From Spirochaetaceae bacterium (GTDB lineage: Bacteria; Spirochaetota; Spirochaetia; DSM-2461), in assembly GCA_016342385.1 (NCBI GenBank), contig JAEINM010000157.1, positions 1-8,431 of the forward strand: a stretch of 8,431 bases of DNA, written 5' to 3'. Under the pieces are notes generated by a model, which made no database searches, had not been told where the DNA came from, and saw only the letters and a list, made by a program, of their open reading frames with translations. Both the position numbers and the translations under genes were made by a program. Shown here one piece after another: positions 1 to 6,685 of this stretch; position 1 is the first letter of the stretch; each line of letters begins with the position of its first letter.

Positions 1-1
1 T

Positions 2-1735
2 CCCGAAGATGATTGGGACCATACACAGAGACCATGGTTTACCGCTGCAACCTCAGGTGATGTGAAAATGATCGAATCTTATTACGACACTCAGACAAAT
101 GAACTTGTAATAAGTATGTCCCGGAAAGTTCATACTGTGGATAATGTGGAACTGGGGGTGATAGCTCTGGATGTAACATTGAATGTCCTGCGGGATCTGG
201 TTCTTCCCAAAGTTTTAACAGAGAATGGACAGACCTATTTGCTAGATGATAAGGGGTTTTTTCTGATACATGACGACCCTGCTCTGACTATGCAGAATGA
301 AGCCGGTAAGGAGAGAAACTTTCTTACGGAATTCCCCGAACTCGATGAATATTACGAGGCTATTTTTGTCACTGAACCCCTCATTATTATGGATAAAAAA
401 TCCGGTTTATATATATCCGCCATTCAGAATCCTGAAACAAAGTGGGTGCTTCTCAGCATCGGACCTCTTTCTGACATCTATGGGAAAATGAACAGGTCTC
501 TGTTTCTTTTGGGAATGGTTATTTTGGCTGTTATGGTTATTGTTTACTTTCTTATAACAATAATCTCCCGTAATGCTACAAAGCCTCTACGTGTTGTAGC
601 GGATCTCATTCATGAAATATCCGAAGGAGAGGGGGATCTTACTAGTGAACTCACAGTCAAAGGCAATGATGAGATTAGCGCATTGTCGAAGAATTTTAAT
701 ATCTTTGTTCAAAATCTGAGAGGGATAATCATAAGATTGATGAAAATCTCTAATGAAAATCTTGAAGCCAAGGATATGCTTGTGGCATCGGAAGAGGAAA
801 CGACAGCTTCCATGACAGAGATAACAGCCAACATCAGATCCATATCGGATCAGATAAATTCACTTGAGGGGATTGTAAAAGAGTCTGATAGTGCTTTGGG
901 TTTGATACAGGGGAGTCTGAATACCTTAAATAGTGATATAGAAGATCAGACAAGTGCGACTGAACAATCATCTGCCGCTATTACAGAAATGGTTGCCTCT
1001 TTGAATAATGTTGCACATATAACAGATAAAAAGAGAGAATCCACAAGCCAACTGGTCCTGACGGCTCACGAAGGTGGTGAGAAACTCAGTCAGGCCGTGG
1101 AATCTATAAAAGATGTTTCTGATAATGTCGATGAAATAATGGATATGGCCAACATCATTGCCTCTATTGCGTCCCAGACAAATCTGCTGGCTATGAACGC
1201 TGCCATAGAGGCCGCCCATGCGGGAGATTCGGGGAAAGGATTTGCTGTTGTTGCCGACGAGATTAGGAAACTGGCCGAATCTTCAGCAGAGAGTTCAGGA
1301 AATATACAGAGGAATCTGAAAGGAATTGCCGAGAGGATTCAGACCACTGTTGAAAGGGCCAGTATTACCAGCGATGCTTTTGTCAATATTGATAGGGAGA
1401 TTAAAGATGTGGCACAGGCTCTATCGGAGATCTCTGCCAGTACAAAAGAACTTTCTACCGGTGGTCAGGAAATACAGGTGGCAATGAATACTTTAAACAG
1501 TGTTTCTTCAAAAGTTCATGAGGGTTCTGTTATTATGAATGAACAGCAGCAGATGATTAATGACGGAATTAGTAAGGTCAGCGATATCTCCAGAACGGTT
1601 TCCGGAGGAATCCAGGAAATAGTACTGGGAGCAGATGAGGTCGTTAAATCTATGACGGGAATAAATACACTGTCCATTCAACTGGCAGATCTGGCAGAGC
1701 GAATGGGGAAAGAATTATATAGATTTAAAACCTGA
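2..1735 (+). CDS. Methyl-accepting chemotaxis protein, dCache sensor type (5' end outside window)
   Basis: Transmembrane chemoreceptor that passes ligand occupancy to CheA/CheW. The frame is open from base 2, so the GTG at 62 is internal. The residues before it (RPWFTAATSG) are typical of the membrane-distal part of a dCache domain, so the N-terminal membrane segment and half the sensor lie upstream. Counting from 62: rest of the dCache domain at about 1-140, one membrane segment at about 147-169, HAMP at about 170-224, then a long coiled-coil signalling domain. The conserved hairpin tip is at about 366-409 (SQTNLLAMNAAIEAA, then GKGFAVVADEIRKLAE), which binds CheA and CheW. It ends in YRFKT with no NWETF-like pentapeptide for CheR/CheB docking. 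The ligand is unknown; many dCache_1 receptors bind amino acids or other small molecules. It is convergent with the DUF454 gene, 18 bp away. Family call is very secure. Confidence 0.96.
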   Translation, partial: PEDDWDHTQRPWFTAATSGDVKMIESYYDTQTNELVISMSRKVHTVDNVELGVIALDVTLNVLRDLVLPKVLTENGQTYLLDDKGFFLIHDDPALTMQNEAGKERNFLTEFPELDEYYEAIFVTEPLIIMDKKSGLYISAIQNPETKWVLLSIGPLSDIYGKMNRSLFLLGMVILAVMVIVYFLITIISRNATKPLRVVADLIHEISEGEGDLTSELTVKGNDEISALSKNFNIFVQNLRGIIIRLMKISNENLEAKDMLVASEEETTASMTEITANIRSISDQINSLEGIVKESDSALGLIQGSLNTLNSDIEDQTSATEQSSAAITEMVASLNNVAHITDKKRESTSQLVLTAHEGGEKLSQAVESIKDVSDNVDEIMDMANIIASIASQTNLLAMNAAIEAAHAGDSGKGFAVVADEIRKLAESSAESSGNIQRNLKGIAERIQTTVERASITSDAFVNIDREIKDVAQALSEISASTKELSTGGQEIQVAMNTLNSVSSKVHEGSVIMNEQQQMINDGISKVSDISRTVSGGIQEIVLGADEVVKSMTGINTLSIQLADLAERMGKELYRFKT

Positions 1736-1753
1736 TATCCTGCCCGCAGGGAG

Positions 1754-2122
1754 TTAATCGGGAGTATAGGTTTTAAATCTGATTATCACCCAGGCCTGTA
1801 TTAATAATATACCTACCAGCATCCATCTCACCCAGAGGGTATCAATCAGAAATATCATGGAACCGCCCACAGAAATCCATGTAAAAACCAGGATGGATAT
1901 TTTAGCCTTTATGCTTAATCCCTGTTTGGATTCAAACCGTTGAATTGAAGGTCCCAGAAATCTGTTGTTTATAAGCCAGTTTTTAAATTTCTCCGAGCTC
2001 CTGCTGAAAAAATACAGTGCGCCTAGTGCAAAAGGGAAGGTCGGGAGAATGGGGAGAAATGCTCCTGCAATACCGATTCCTGATAGTAATAGCCCTAACA
2101 TAATGTATATTGCTTTTTTCAT
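1754..2122 (-). CDS. DUF454 / YbaN-family inner membrane protein
   Basis: Small integral membrane protein of 122 aa, the usual length for the family, whose biochemical role is unknown. The N-terminal hydrophobic stretch, about residues 4-40, contains the family hallmark GIAGAFLPILPTFPFALGA. It is followed by FFSRSSEKFKNWLINN and the LGPSIQRFE segment, then two more hydrophobic stretches at about 75-93 and 96-114. The order, a Pro-rich first hairpin followed by a basic amphipathic loop and two C-terminal helices, matches YbaN-like proteins. The ATG at 2122 gives a normal MKKAIYIM start but has no Shine-Dalgarno upstream. It is divergent from the Fe-S gene across 107 bp and convergent with the chemoreceptor. 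Family call is strong; no function can be assigned from context. Confidence 0.9.
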   Translation of the reverse strand: MKKAIYIMLGLLLSGIGIAGAFLPILPTFPFALGALYFFSRSSEKFKNWLINNRFLGPSIQRFESKQGLSIKAKISILVFTWISVGGSMIFLIDTLWVRWMLVGILLIQAWVIIRFKTYTPD

Positions 2123-2129
2123 AAATGGT

Positions 2130-2158
2130 AGATTAGCTCAGTTCAGATCCTGTTTCAA
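2130..2158 (-). promoter_or_regulatory. Weak candidate promoter for the DUF454 gene
   Basis: On the minus strand, TTGAAA (2158-2153) is followed after 17 bp by TAATCT (2135-2130). The -35 matches 5/6. The -10 keeps only the three most conserved positions (T, A, final T). Transcription would start about at the ATG at 2122, giving a leaderless or nearly leaderless message, which fits the missing Shine-Dalgarno. This is inferred from motif spacing only. Confidence 0.3.
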
Positions 2159-2229
2159 TAGGAAAAAGTTCATGATTTTCTGGATTATTTCTTTAGAGGG
2201 ATATGAGAAAGCTGTGATAGACTAGTTTT

Positions 2230-3522
2230 ATGGCTCATAGAACACTAAAGAAATCATCTTATGACAATTTAATCGACAGACTCAATCGTTTTCCTCAAGG
2301 GGCACCACCATCGGAAACCCTCTATCAGATTCTAAAGGTTCTTTTCAGTGAACGGGAAGCCGAACTGGTTTCCCTACTGCCCATTAGACCATTTACTGCT
2401 GAAAAAGCGGCCAGGAACTGGAAGATGGATCTGAATCAGGCTAGTAAAATCCTTCATGAGCTGGCTGGTCGGGCCATTCTGGTCGATATGGAAAAAGAGG
2501 GCATAAGCCGTTATGTTTTACCTCCGCCTATGGCGGGATTTTTTGAGTTTTCTCTTATGAGACTCAATGGTAAAATAGATCAGAAGCTGCTGGGGGAACT
2601 ATTTCACCAGTATCTCAATGTGGAAGAGGATTTTATCCGTGACCTCTTTGTTCAGGGAGAAACTCAGCTCGGGCGGATCTTTGTCAATGAAGCGGTATTA
2701 TCAGAAGACAATGCTCTCCATGTTCTCGATTATGAGAGGGCTTCTGAAGTGATTAGAACAGCAAGCCATATAGGAGTGGGAATCTGCTATTGCCGGCATA
2801 AAATGGAACACATGGGTAAAAATTGTGATGCCCCTATGGATATCTGTATGACATTTAATAACAGCGCCGCTTCACTGACAAAACACGGCTATGCCAGAAA
2901 AATTGATGCTATGGAATGCCTGGATCTTCTGGATCAGGCTTACTCCCACAATCTTGTACAGTTTGGAGAGAATATTCAGCAGGGGGTGAATTTTATCTGT
3001 AATTGCTGCAGCTGCTGTTGCGAGGCCATGGTCGCCGCCAGAAAATATGGTTTCATGCAGCCCGTCCATACATCAAACTTCTTACCCGAGATCAACAGAG
3101 AGAGTTGTAGTGGATGTGGGAAATGTGTCAATGTCTGCCCTGTTGAAGCTCTCGGGCTGTTTTCGGCCAGTGATCCCCGGGACAGGAAAAAGAAAACTGC
3201 CAAGGTCGACGAGAATATCTGCCTGGGGTGCGGTGTCTGTGTCCGTGTCTGCCATCACAACAGTATCAGCCTTAAAGGGAGAGACAAGAGAGTCATTACA
3301 CCGGTCGACTCCACTCATAGAACAGTTCTGATGGCTATTGAGAGAGGAAAACTGCAGAATCTGATATTTGACAACCAGATTTTATTCAGCCACAGGGCAT
3401 TGGCCGCTCTTCTCGGCGTTTTGCTCAAGTTACCACCGGCCAAACAGATTCTGGCACAGGAGCAGGTGAAATCCCGATATCTGGCGAGGGTTATCCGCTG
3501 GTATAATAAAAGAAATATCTGA
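2230..3522 (+). CDS. Winged-helix-like / Cys-rich / dicluster [4Fe-4S] ferredoxin-domain protein
   Basis: Probable cytoplasmic electron-transfer or redox-sensing protein of 430 aa. Residues about 28-98 look like a winged-helix unit (PFTAEKAARNWKMD, then a helix with ILHELAGRAILVD and a short basic hairpin). The middle holds two unusual Cys groups: C186-x-C188, C199 and C206 around GICYCRHKMEHMGKNC, and C257, C259, C260, C262, C263, C264 in CNCCSCCC. Two classical [4Fe-4S] motifs follow: C293-x2-C296-x2-C299-x3-C303(P) and C331-x2-C334-x2-C337-x3-C341. The second lacks the usual Pro after its last Cys (CHHN). The C-terminus, about 360-430, is basic and helical. There is no signal peptide or membrane segment. 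ATG 2230 is the first start after an in-frame TAG at 2218 and has no clear Shine-Dalgarno. I recognise the overall arrangement as a widespread uncharacterised family of anaerobes, but know of no function. It stands alone in its transcription unit. Confidence 0.88.
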   Translation: MAHRTLKKSSYDNLIDRLNRFPQGAPPSETLYQILKVLFSEREAELVSLLPIRPFTAEKAARNWKMDLNQASKILHELAGRAILVDMEKEGISRYVLPPPMAGFFEFSLMRLNGKIDQKLLGELFHQYLNVEEDFIRDLFVQGETQLGRIFVNEAVLSEDNALHVLDYERASEVIRTASHIGVGICYCRHKMEHMGKNCDAPMDICMTFNNSAASLTKHGYARKIDAMECLDLLDQAYSHNLVQFGENIQQGVNFICNCCSCCCEAMVAARKYGFMQPVHTSNFLPEINRESCSGCGKCVNVCPVEALGLFSASDPRDRKKKTAKVDENICLGCGVCVRVCHHNSISLKGRDKRVITPVDSTHRTVLMAIERGKLQNLIFDNQILFSHRALAALLGVLLKLPPAKQILAQEQVKSRYLARVIRWYNKRNI

Positions 3523-3591
3523 ATAAAATCACTAGGTATTATTTTATAGTCCTCATCCTTGAAGATTATGAAATTCAAACATCAGATATTT

Positions 3592-3933
3592 TTATTTGAA
3601 ATTAGAGAGAAACAATTCCTCGCTGACAAAATTGGAATCGTCAATCAGATTCCCATCCTTGTAATATCTGACATAGGGAACCAGGTCATTATTGAAGACC
3701 GATTCTTTCACATTCATAAATTCATTGAAGTATGGTTTCCTGTTGTAGGAGATATAAAAGGTCTTTATCCCCTTTTCTTGTGTTTTTTTCAGCCATCGCG
3801 ACATAAACAGCCATTGAGGACACCAGTCCTGTGTCATAATGACTGCAACCTTATCGTTGCTTTTTAGAATTTCTTCTGGTATTTCCCTTTTATCAATTAT
3901 TAATGAGGCCTGAGAATCTGTAATTTCTATCAT
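3592..3933 (-). CDS. Thioredoxin-like protein with a monothiol WCPQW motif
   Basis: Short thioredoxin-fold candidate, 113 aa from the ATG at 3933. A beta strand (KVAVIMTQD) leads into W37-C38-P39-Q40-W41, the place where thioredoxins carry WCxxC, so the resolving Cys is replaced by Trp. The next helix (WLKKTQEKG), a strand (IKTFYISYN) and LVPYVRYYKDG, whose Val-Pro sits where the cis-Pro loop is expected, complete a thioredoxin-like order. It has only one Cys, so dithiol disulphide reduction is unlikely; a monothiol or mixed-disulphide role is possible. A TTG at 3969 would add 12 residues and start 8 bp after the EFR1 stop, but neither start has a good Shine-Dalgarno; I prefer the ATG because it opens the recognisable domain. 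It lies directly downstream of the EFR1 gene on the same strand and is probably cotranscribed with it. Confidence 0.78.
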   Translation of the reverse strand: MIEITDSQASLIIDKREIPEEILKSNDKVAVIMTQDWCPQWLFMSRWLKKTQEKGIKTFYISYNRKPYFNEFMNVKESVFNNDLVPYVRYYKDGNLIDDSNFVSEELFLSNFK

Positions 3934-3976
3934 AATTATTAATATATCTGCTATATATGAAAATAGCAATGTAAAT

Positions 3977-4774
3977 CTATGAATTAAAACTTATCATATC
4001 ACTTACTTTTAATGACGGGTGTATATATTTAGGTTTATTCATAGGTTTTCCCTCAATTAAAAAGGCAGATTCCGGGCAGAACTGAATACAGCTCATACAT
4101 CGCTGACAGTTTCTGGCAAAAGTCGGTTTTCCCTCTTTTATTGTAATATTATCTACCGGGCAGGCCTTTGCACAGATTCCGCAGCTGTTGCAGTTTTCCG
4201 CTACAGTAAACTCAGAATCCCAGGCTCTGGTGTCCCGGATATAGCGGGATGGAGAGATGACTTGAGGTAGTAGATAATTCAGAAAATTGGCTTTTTCAAT
4301 CATCTTAACTGACAGAGTTATATCCTTGGCAATTTCATGGCATTTTTCCCGGGCATTATTGACCTTTTGTTCTAATATTTCCTTTTTCGGTTGAATCAGG
4401 TTGTAATACCAGCCATTCATATAATTAGATGCGATTACAATTTTTCTGCCATAATGGAGATCCGATCCTCTCGTGATCAAAGCCTCTTTCAGGTGTTTCA
4501 GGCTATAACCGGGATCTCCTCCGGCGGTAGCTACACAGTATGTATATGCAGTATCAATTGTTTCAGCCCCGGTAATAAATTGGGCAACAAGTTTTGGCAT
4601 GGTGCCGTAAAAACAGGGGAAGACAAAGCCGATTGTTTCACCGCTAATTGTCCAGTACTTCTGTTTCATCAGCCTGGGTATTGAGATGATTTCAGTGTTT
4701 TCGAGATTTTCACTAATATCATTGGCAATCTGCAGAGATGTTCCTGTTGATGAAAAAACATAAATTCGATTCAT
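3977..4774 (-). CDS. EFR1-family flavodoxin/ferredoxin fusion protein
   Basis: Predicted cytoplasmic electron carrier of 265 aa joining an FMN-binding flavodoxin-like domain to a 2[4Fe-4S] ferredoxin domain. The phosphate-binding loop is SSTGTSLQIA at residues 8-17. GFVFPCFYGTMP (about 49-60) and VATAGGDPGYSL (about 81-92) fit the other flavodoxin loops. The ferredoxin part has C195-x2-C198-x2-C201-x3-C205(P) and C223-x2-C226-x2-C229-x3-C233(P). Order and length are typical of EFR1 proteins; the redox partner is not known. The ATG at 4774 is backed by a strong Shine-Dalgarno (GGAAGG at 4785-4780, 5 nt away). It is the first gene of a two-gene unit with the thioredoxin-like protein, and a terminator separates it from the upstream tetR. 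A TetR-type operator-like element abuts its promoter, so control by the neighbouring regulator is likely. Confidence 0.93.
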   Translation of the reverse strand: MNRIYVFSSTGTSLQIANDISENLENTEIISIPRLMKQKYWTISGETIGFVFPCFYGTMPKLVAQFITGAETIDTAYTYCVATAGGDPGYSLKHLKEALITRGSDLHYGRKIVIASNYMNGWYYNLIQPKKEILEQKVNNAREKCHEIAKDITLSVKMIEKANFLNYLLPQVISPSRYIRDTRAWDSEFTVAENCNSCGICAKACPVDNITIKEGKPTFARNCQRCMSCIQFCPESAFLIEGKPMNKPKYIHPSLKVSDMISFNS

Positions 4775-4791
4775 AATAACCTTCCTTTTAA

Positions 4792-4819
4792 ATTATCTAC
4801 CAATATGGTCGATTGTTTG
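4792..4819 (-). promoter_or_regulatory. Candidate EFR1 promoter -10 with TetR-type operator-like element
   Basis: On the minus strand CAAAC (4819-4815) and ACCATATTGGT (4809-4799) precede the -10-like GATAAT (4797-4792). ACCATATTGGT is itself an imperfect 11-bp palindrome. The CAAAC...TTGGT layout, with the -10 directly behind it, mirrors the tetR promoter, though the inner spacing is one base longer. The -35 region is poor, so the promoter may be weak. Function as an operator is inferred. Confidence 0.45.
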
Positions 4820-4828
4820 ATTTTGTTG

Positions 4829-4859
4829 AAAAAAAATGCATTTCTTCTGCATTTTTTTT
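4829..4859 (-). terminator. Intrinsic terminator of tetR
   Basis: Perfect 12-bp inverted repeat: AAAAAAAATGCA (4829-4840), loop TTTCTTC (4841-4847), TGCATTTTTTTT (4848-4859). Read on the minus strand it begins 3 bp after the tetR stop codon, and the core stem is followed by a T-run. It separates tetR from the downstream EFR1 unit. The stem is mostly A-T with a TGCA core, so efficiency may be moderate. It is symmetric and could also act on plus-strand transcripts. Confidence 0.78.
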
Positions 4860-4862
4860 TAT

Positions 4863-5453
4863 TCAGCAAGGGGCCAGACCTTTTAGCATCAGCCCGATCA
4901 CTTGTTCAATCTGATGTTTAACAGCTTTATATCCCGCTTCTCTTTCTGATAAGGCCATGTCCAGGGGGCATTGTACCTGGAGCAATCCATTTGAAACCAT
5001 GAGTATCATGCGGGCCGTTTCCACAGGATCACAATTATTCAATTCTCCCTTTTTCACGGCATTGGCAATCATTGCACTGACCTGTTTGATATCATCGGCT
5101 ATTATTTCCTGAAAAACAGATTGGGTTTCATCTTTATTCTGTGACATCTCTGAGTTTCCCGAGAGATAGTTCATAGCTATTATCTGAGAAAAATCGATTT
5201 CACTTTTTAAAAACTCGATGATCTGCTCTGCTAATGTTTTTGATTTCAGATTGTTTCTCAAGGTAATCATATGTTCAGACCGCAGGTTGTAGACTACCGC
5301 TGAATATAGGGCCAGTTTGTCTTTAAAATGATAGTAAAGAGAGGCTTTGTTCATTCCCACTATACGCCCGATATCGCTCATAGTGGTTTTGCTGTAACCA
5401 TAGTTGGTGAAACACTCAATGGCGGCTTTTAAAATCAGATCCCGTTTTTCCAT
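4863..5453 (-). CDS. TetR/AcrR-family transcriptional regulator
   Basis: Ligand-responsive repressor of 196 aa. The N-terminal DNA-binding domain (residues 1-48) has the family pattern: ILKAAIECFTNYGYSKTTM, the helix-turn-helix IGRIVGMNKASLYYHFKDK, then LALYSAVV. The rest is the helical ligand and dimer domain, too variable to name an effector. It has Cys at 14, one in the NNCDP segment, one in VQCPL and one as the last residue; no metal site is evident. I place the start at the ATG 5453 because AAGGA sits 4-5 bases upstream; a TTG at 5480 in the same frame would put the start upstream of the -10 box. An excellent promoter with an internal palindrome lies just upstream, consistent with autorepression. 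Its terminator sets it apart from the EFR1 unit, but a similar element at that promoter points to the redox genes as targets. Confidence 0.93.
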   Translation of the reverse strand: MEKRDLILKAAIECFTNYGYSKTTMSDIGRIVGMNKASLYYHFKDKLALYSAVVYNLRSEHMITLRNNLKSKTLAEQIIEFLKSEIDFSQIIAMNYLSGNSEMSQNKDETQSVFQEIIADDIKQVSAMIANAVKKGELNNCDPVETARMILMVSNGLLQVQCPLDMALSEREAGYKAVKHQIEQVIGLMLKGLAPC

Positions 5454-5469
5454 ATATTCCTTTTCAAAC

Positions 5470-5499
5470 AATATAACCAAACGTTAGAAAGTTTGTCAA
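5470..5499 (-). promoter_or_regulatory. tetR promoter
   Basis: Minus strand: perfect -35 TTGACA (5499-5494), 18-bp spacer, -10 TATATT (5475-5470, 5/6). Transcription would begin near 5463, leaving a leader of about 10 nt that holds the AAGGA ribosome site before ATG 5453. The spacer is occupied by the palindrome annotated separately. Confidence 0.75.
5478..5495. promoter_or_regulatory. Probable TetR operator
   Basis: Imperfect 18-bp palindrome CAAACGTTAGAAAGTTTG: 14 of 18 positions are symmetric, with perfect CAAAC/GTTTG arms. It fills the spacer of the tetR promoter and clips the -35 box, so a bound dimer would block RNA polymerase. Assignment to the adjacent regulator is inferred from position, which is typical of autoregulated TetR proteins. 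Confidence 0.65.
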
Positions 5500-5526
5500 T
5501 AACATTTTCACTTTTTTGTATGAAAG

Positions 5527-5556
5527 TTGCCTCATCTTAGTTATATTAAATATATA
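5527..5556 (+). promoter_or_regulatory. Weak candidate promoter for the DUF3179 gene
   Basis: TTGCCT (5527-5532) and TATATA (5551-5556) are 18 bp apart, in very AT-rich DNA 24 bp before the ATG. Several overlapping TATA-like boxes exist here, so the exact -10 is uncertain. The tetR operator lies about 32 bp upstream of the -35, too far for simple occlusion of this promoter. Confidence 0.33.
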
Positions 5557-5579
5557 AATTGTTGAATATAGAGTGTGTT

Positions 5580-6512
5580 ATGAAAATATTAAATATAAAA
5601 TATTCATTTGGATTATTCATATTTGCGTCGGCTTCTATTTTACTCCCCGGTCAGGCGAATAACGGATTTGACCTATCAAACTCTCTGATAGATATAAATG
5701 AAATATATAGAGGTGGCCCTCCGAGAGACGGGATCCCCTCTTTATCCCATCCCGAATTTCTTTCTGTTGATGATGTGGATTACCTGAAAGATGATGATAT
5801 TGTTATCGGTCTGGTCAGAGGAAATACAGCCAGGGCTTATCCGACTCGTATACTCATCTGGCATGAGATAGCCAATGATATAATTGAAGGGGATCCTGTA
5901 GCTGTCGTCTATTGTCCCCTATGTGGTACCGCTATGGTTTTTGACCGGAATATAAATGGAAGAGTTAGAGATTTTGGAGTATCGGGACTGCTTTACCAGA
6001 GTGATGTATTGATGTATGACAGAGAAACAGAGTCCCTCTGGTCACAATTGGAAATGAAATCGGTCAGTGGTCCTGAGGCTGGAACGTCTTTAAAATGGCT
6101 CTCCAGCGAACACATGACCTGGAAAACATGGAAAGAAAAGTATCCTTATGGAGAAGTGCTTTCCATCAATACGGGATTTAACCGCAATTATGCCGCTAAC
6201 GCCTATGCTGAATATTTTGCCACAGACCGAACCATGTTTCCTGTTCCGCATACACGTAATGAACTTCGTAACAAAGCACTTGTAATCGGAATCATCATTA
6301 ATGGAACGGCTAAAGCCTATTCTGTAGATTCATTTAACTCAAATAGTTCTGTTCACGATAGAATTGGGAATCAGAGAATTAATATTTCATATAATGAATT
6401 GAAAAAGTACCCCACAGTTCGAGATGCTACAGGAGAAGATATACCCTATGTCATGTCCTTCTGGTTTGCCTGGCAGGCCTTTTATCCCGATACGGAACTG
6501 TGGAATCCCTGA
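5580..6512 (+). CDS. Exported DUF3179-domain protein
   Basis: Secreted or periplasmic protein of 310 aa belonging to the DUF3179 family, whose activity is not established. The N-terminus MKILNIKYSFGLFIFASAS is a signal peptide, with likely cleavage around residues 25-27 (GQA-N). The family core follows: RGGPPRDGIPSLSHPEF (about 44-60), GNTARAYPTRILIWHEI (about 81-97), the hallmark VYCPLCGTAMVFDR with Cys112 and Cys115 (about 110-123), SGLLYQSDVLMYDRETESLW, KTWKEKYPYGE, and a C-terminal FWFAWQAFYPDTELW that closes the domain normally. The CPLCG pair suggests a metal or redox site, but this is inference. ATG 5580 is chosen over the in-frame TTG 5559 because it opens the signal peptide; its ribosome site is weak (AGAG). 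It is divergent from tetR with 126 bp between them and appears monocistronic. Confidence 0.92.
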   Translation: MKILNIKYSFGLFIFASASILLPGQANNGFDLSNSLIDINEIYRGGPPRDGIPSLSHPEFLSVDDVDYLKDDDIVIGLVRGNTARAYPTRILIWHEIANDIIEGDPVAVVYCPLCGTAMVFDRNINGRVRDFGVSGLLYQSDVLMYDRETESLWSQLEMKSVSGPEAGTSLKWLSSEHMTWKTWKEKYPYGEVLSINTGFNRNYAANAYAEYFATDRTMFPVPHTRNELRNKALVIGIIINGTAKAYSVDSFNSNSSVHDRIGNQRINISYNELKKYPTVRDATGEDIPYVMSFWFAWQAFYPDTELWNP

Positions 6513-6589
6513 GAGTCGAGAGTCGCTGCCTCGCACCAGAAGTCACTCTAAAACAAACCCTAGAAATAGAGAAAGACACAATAACCATT

Positions 6590-6616
6590 CATCGGTGCTC
6601 TGCTCCGGTGATTTTT
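6590..6616 (+). terminator. Candidate intrinsic terminator after the DUF3179 gene
   Basis: CATCGG (6590-6595), a 9-nt loop, and CCGGTG (6605-6610) form a 6-bp stem with one G-T pair, extended by one T-A pair, followed by ATTTTT. It lies 77 bp after the DUF3179 stop and before the promoter of the next gene. The stem is short, so this is only moderately convincing. Confidence 0.45.
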
Positions 6617-6653
6617 ATTAATAGACCATTAGATCTTTTATATCCACTTGTAT

Positions 6654-6678
6654 TATAATTGAAATTGTAATGGAGGGG
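6654..6678 (+). promoter_or_regulatory. -10 box and strong ribosome site of the 6686 gene
   Basis: A perfect TATAAT (6654-6659) stands 26 bp before the ATG, with only a weak -35-like TTAGAT at 6629-6634 (19-bp spacer). GGAGGGG (6672-6678) is a strong Shine-Dalgarno that fixes the ATG at 6686. The poor -35 leaves room for an activator. Confidence 0.55.
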
Positions 6679-6685
6679 TTAGTGC

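Noticed and set aside
1739..1750. CCTG-CCCG-CAGG hairpin between the chemoreceptor and DUF454 genes
   Set aside because: The stem is only 4 bp and no T-run follows on either strand, so I do not call a terminator.
2134..2143. TAGCTCAGTT, identical to the D-arm start of many tRNAs
   Set aside because: No matching acceptor stem, no closing half of the D stem (GAGC) and no T-arm at the right distance, so it is not a tRNA.
3047..3331. Overlapping frames on both strands inside the Fe-S protein gene
   Set aside because: They lie wholly within a well-supported coding region with intact Cys motifs and are antisense or shifted shadows.
3523..3547. ATAAAAT...ATTTTAT inverted repeat after the Fe-S protein stop
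   Set aside because: The stem is purely A-T with an 11-nt loop in AT-rich DNA, so it is easily explained by composition.
3573..3600. TTCAAA...TTTGAA inverted repeat at the 3' end of the thioredoxin-like gene
   Set aside because: Six-base arms, a 15-nt loop and no following T-run make a terminator role unlikely.
3559..3867. Plus-strand open frame of 102 codons opposite the thioredoxin-like gene
   Set aside because: It mirrors a recognisable domain on the other strand, has no ribosome site, and its translation resembles no protein family I know.
6512..6525. Tandem AGAGTCG x2 just after the DUF3179 stop
   Set aside because: Only two 7-bp units and no further copies nearby, so it is not a meaningful repeat array.
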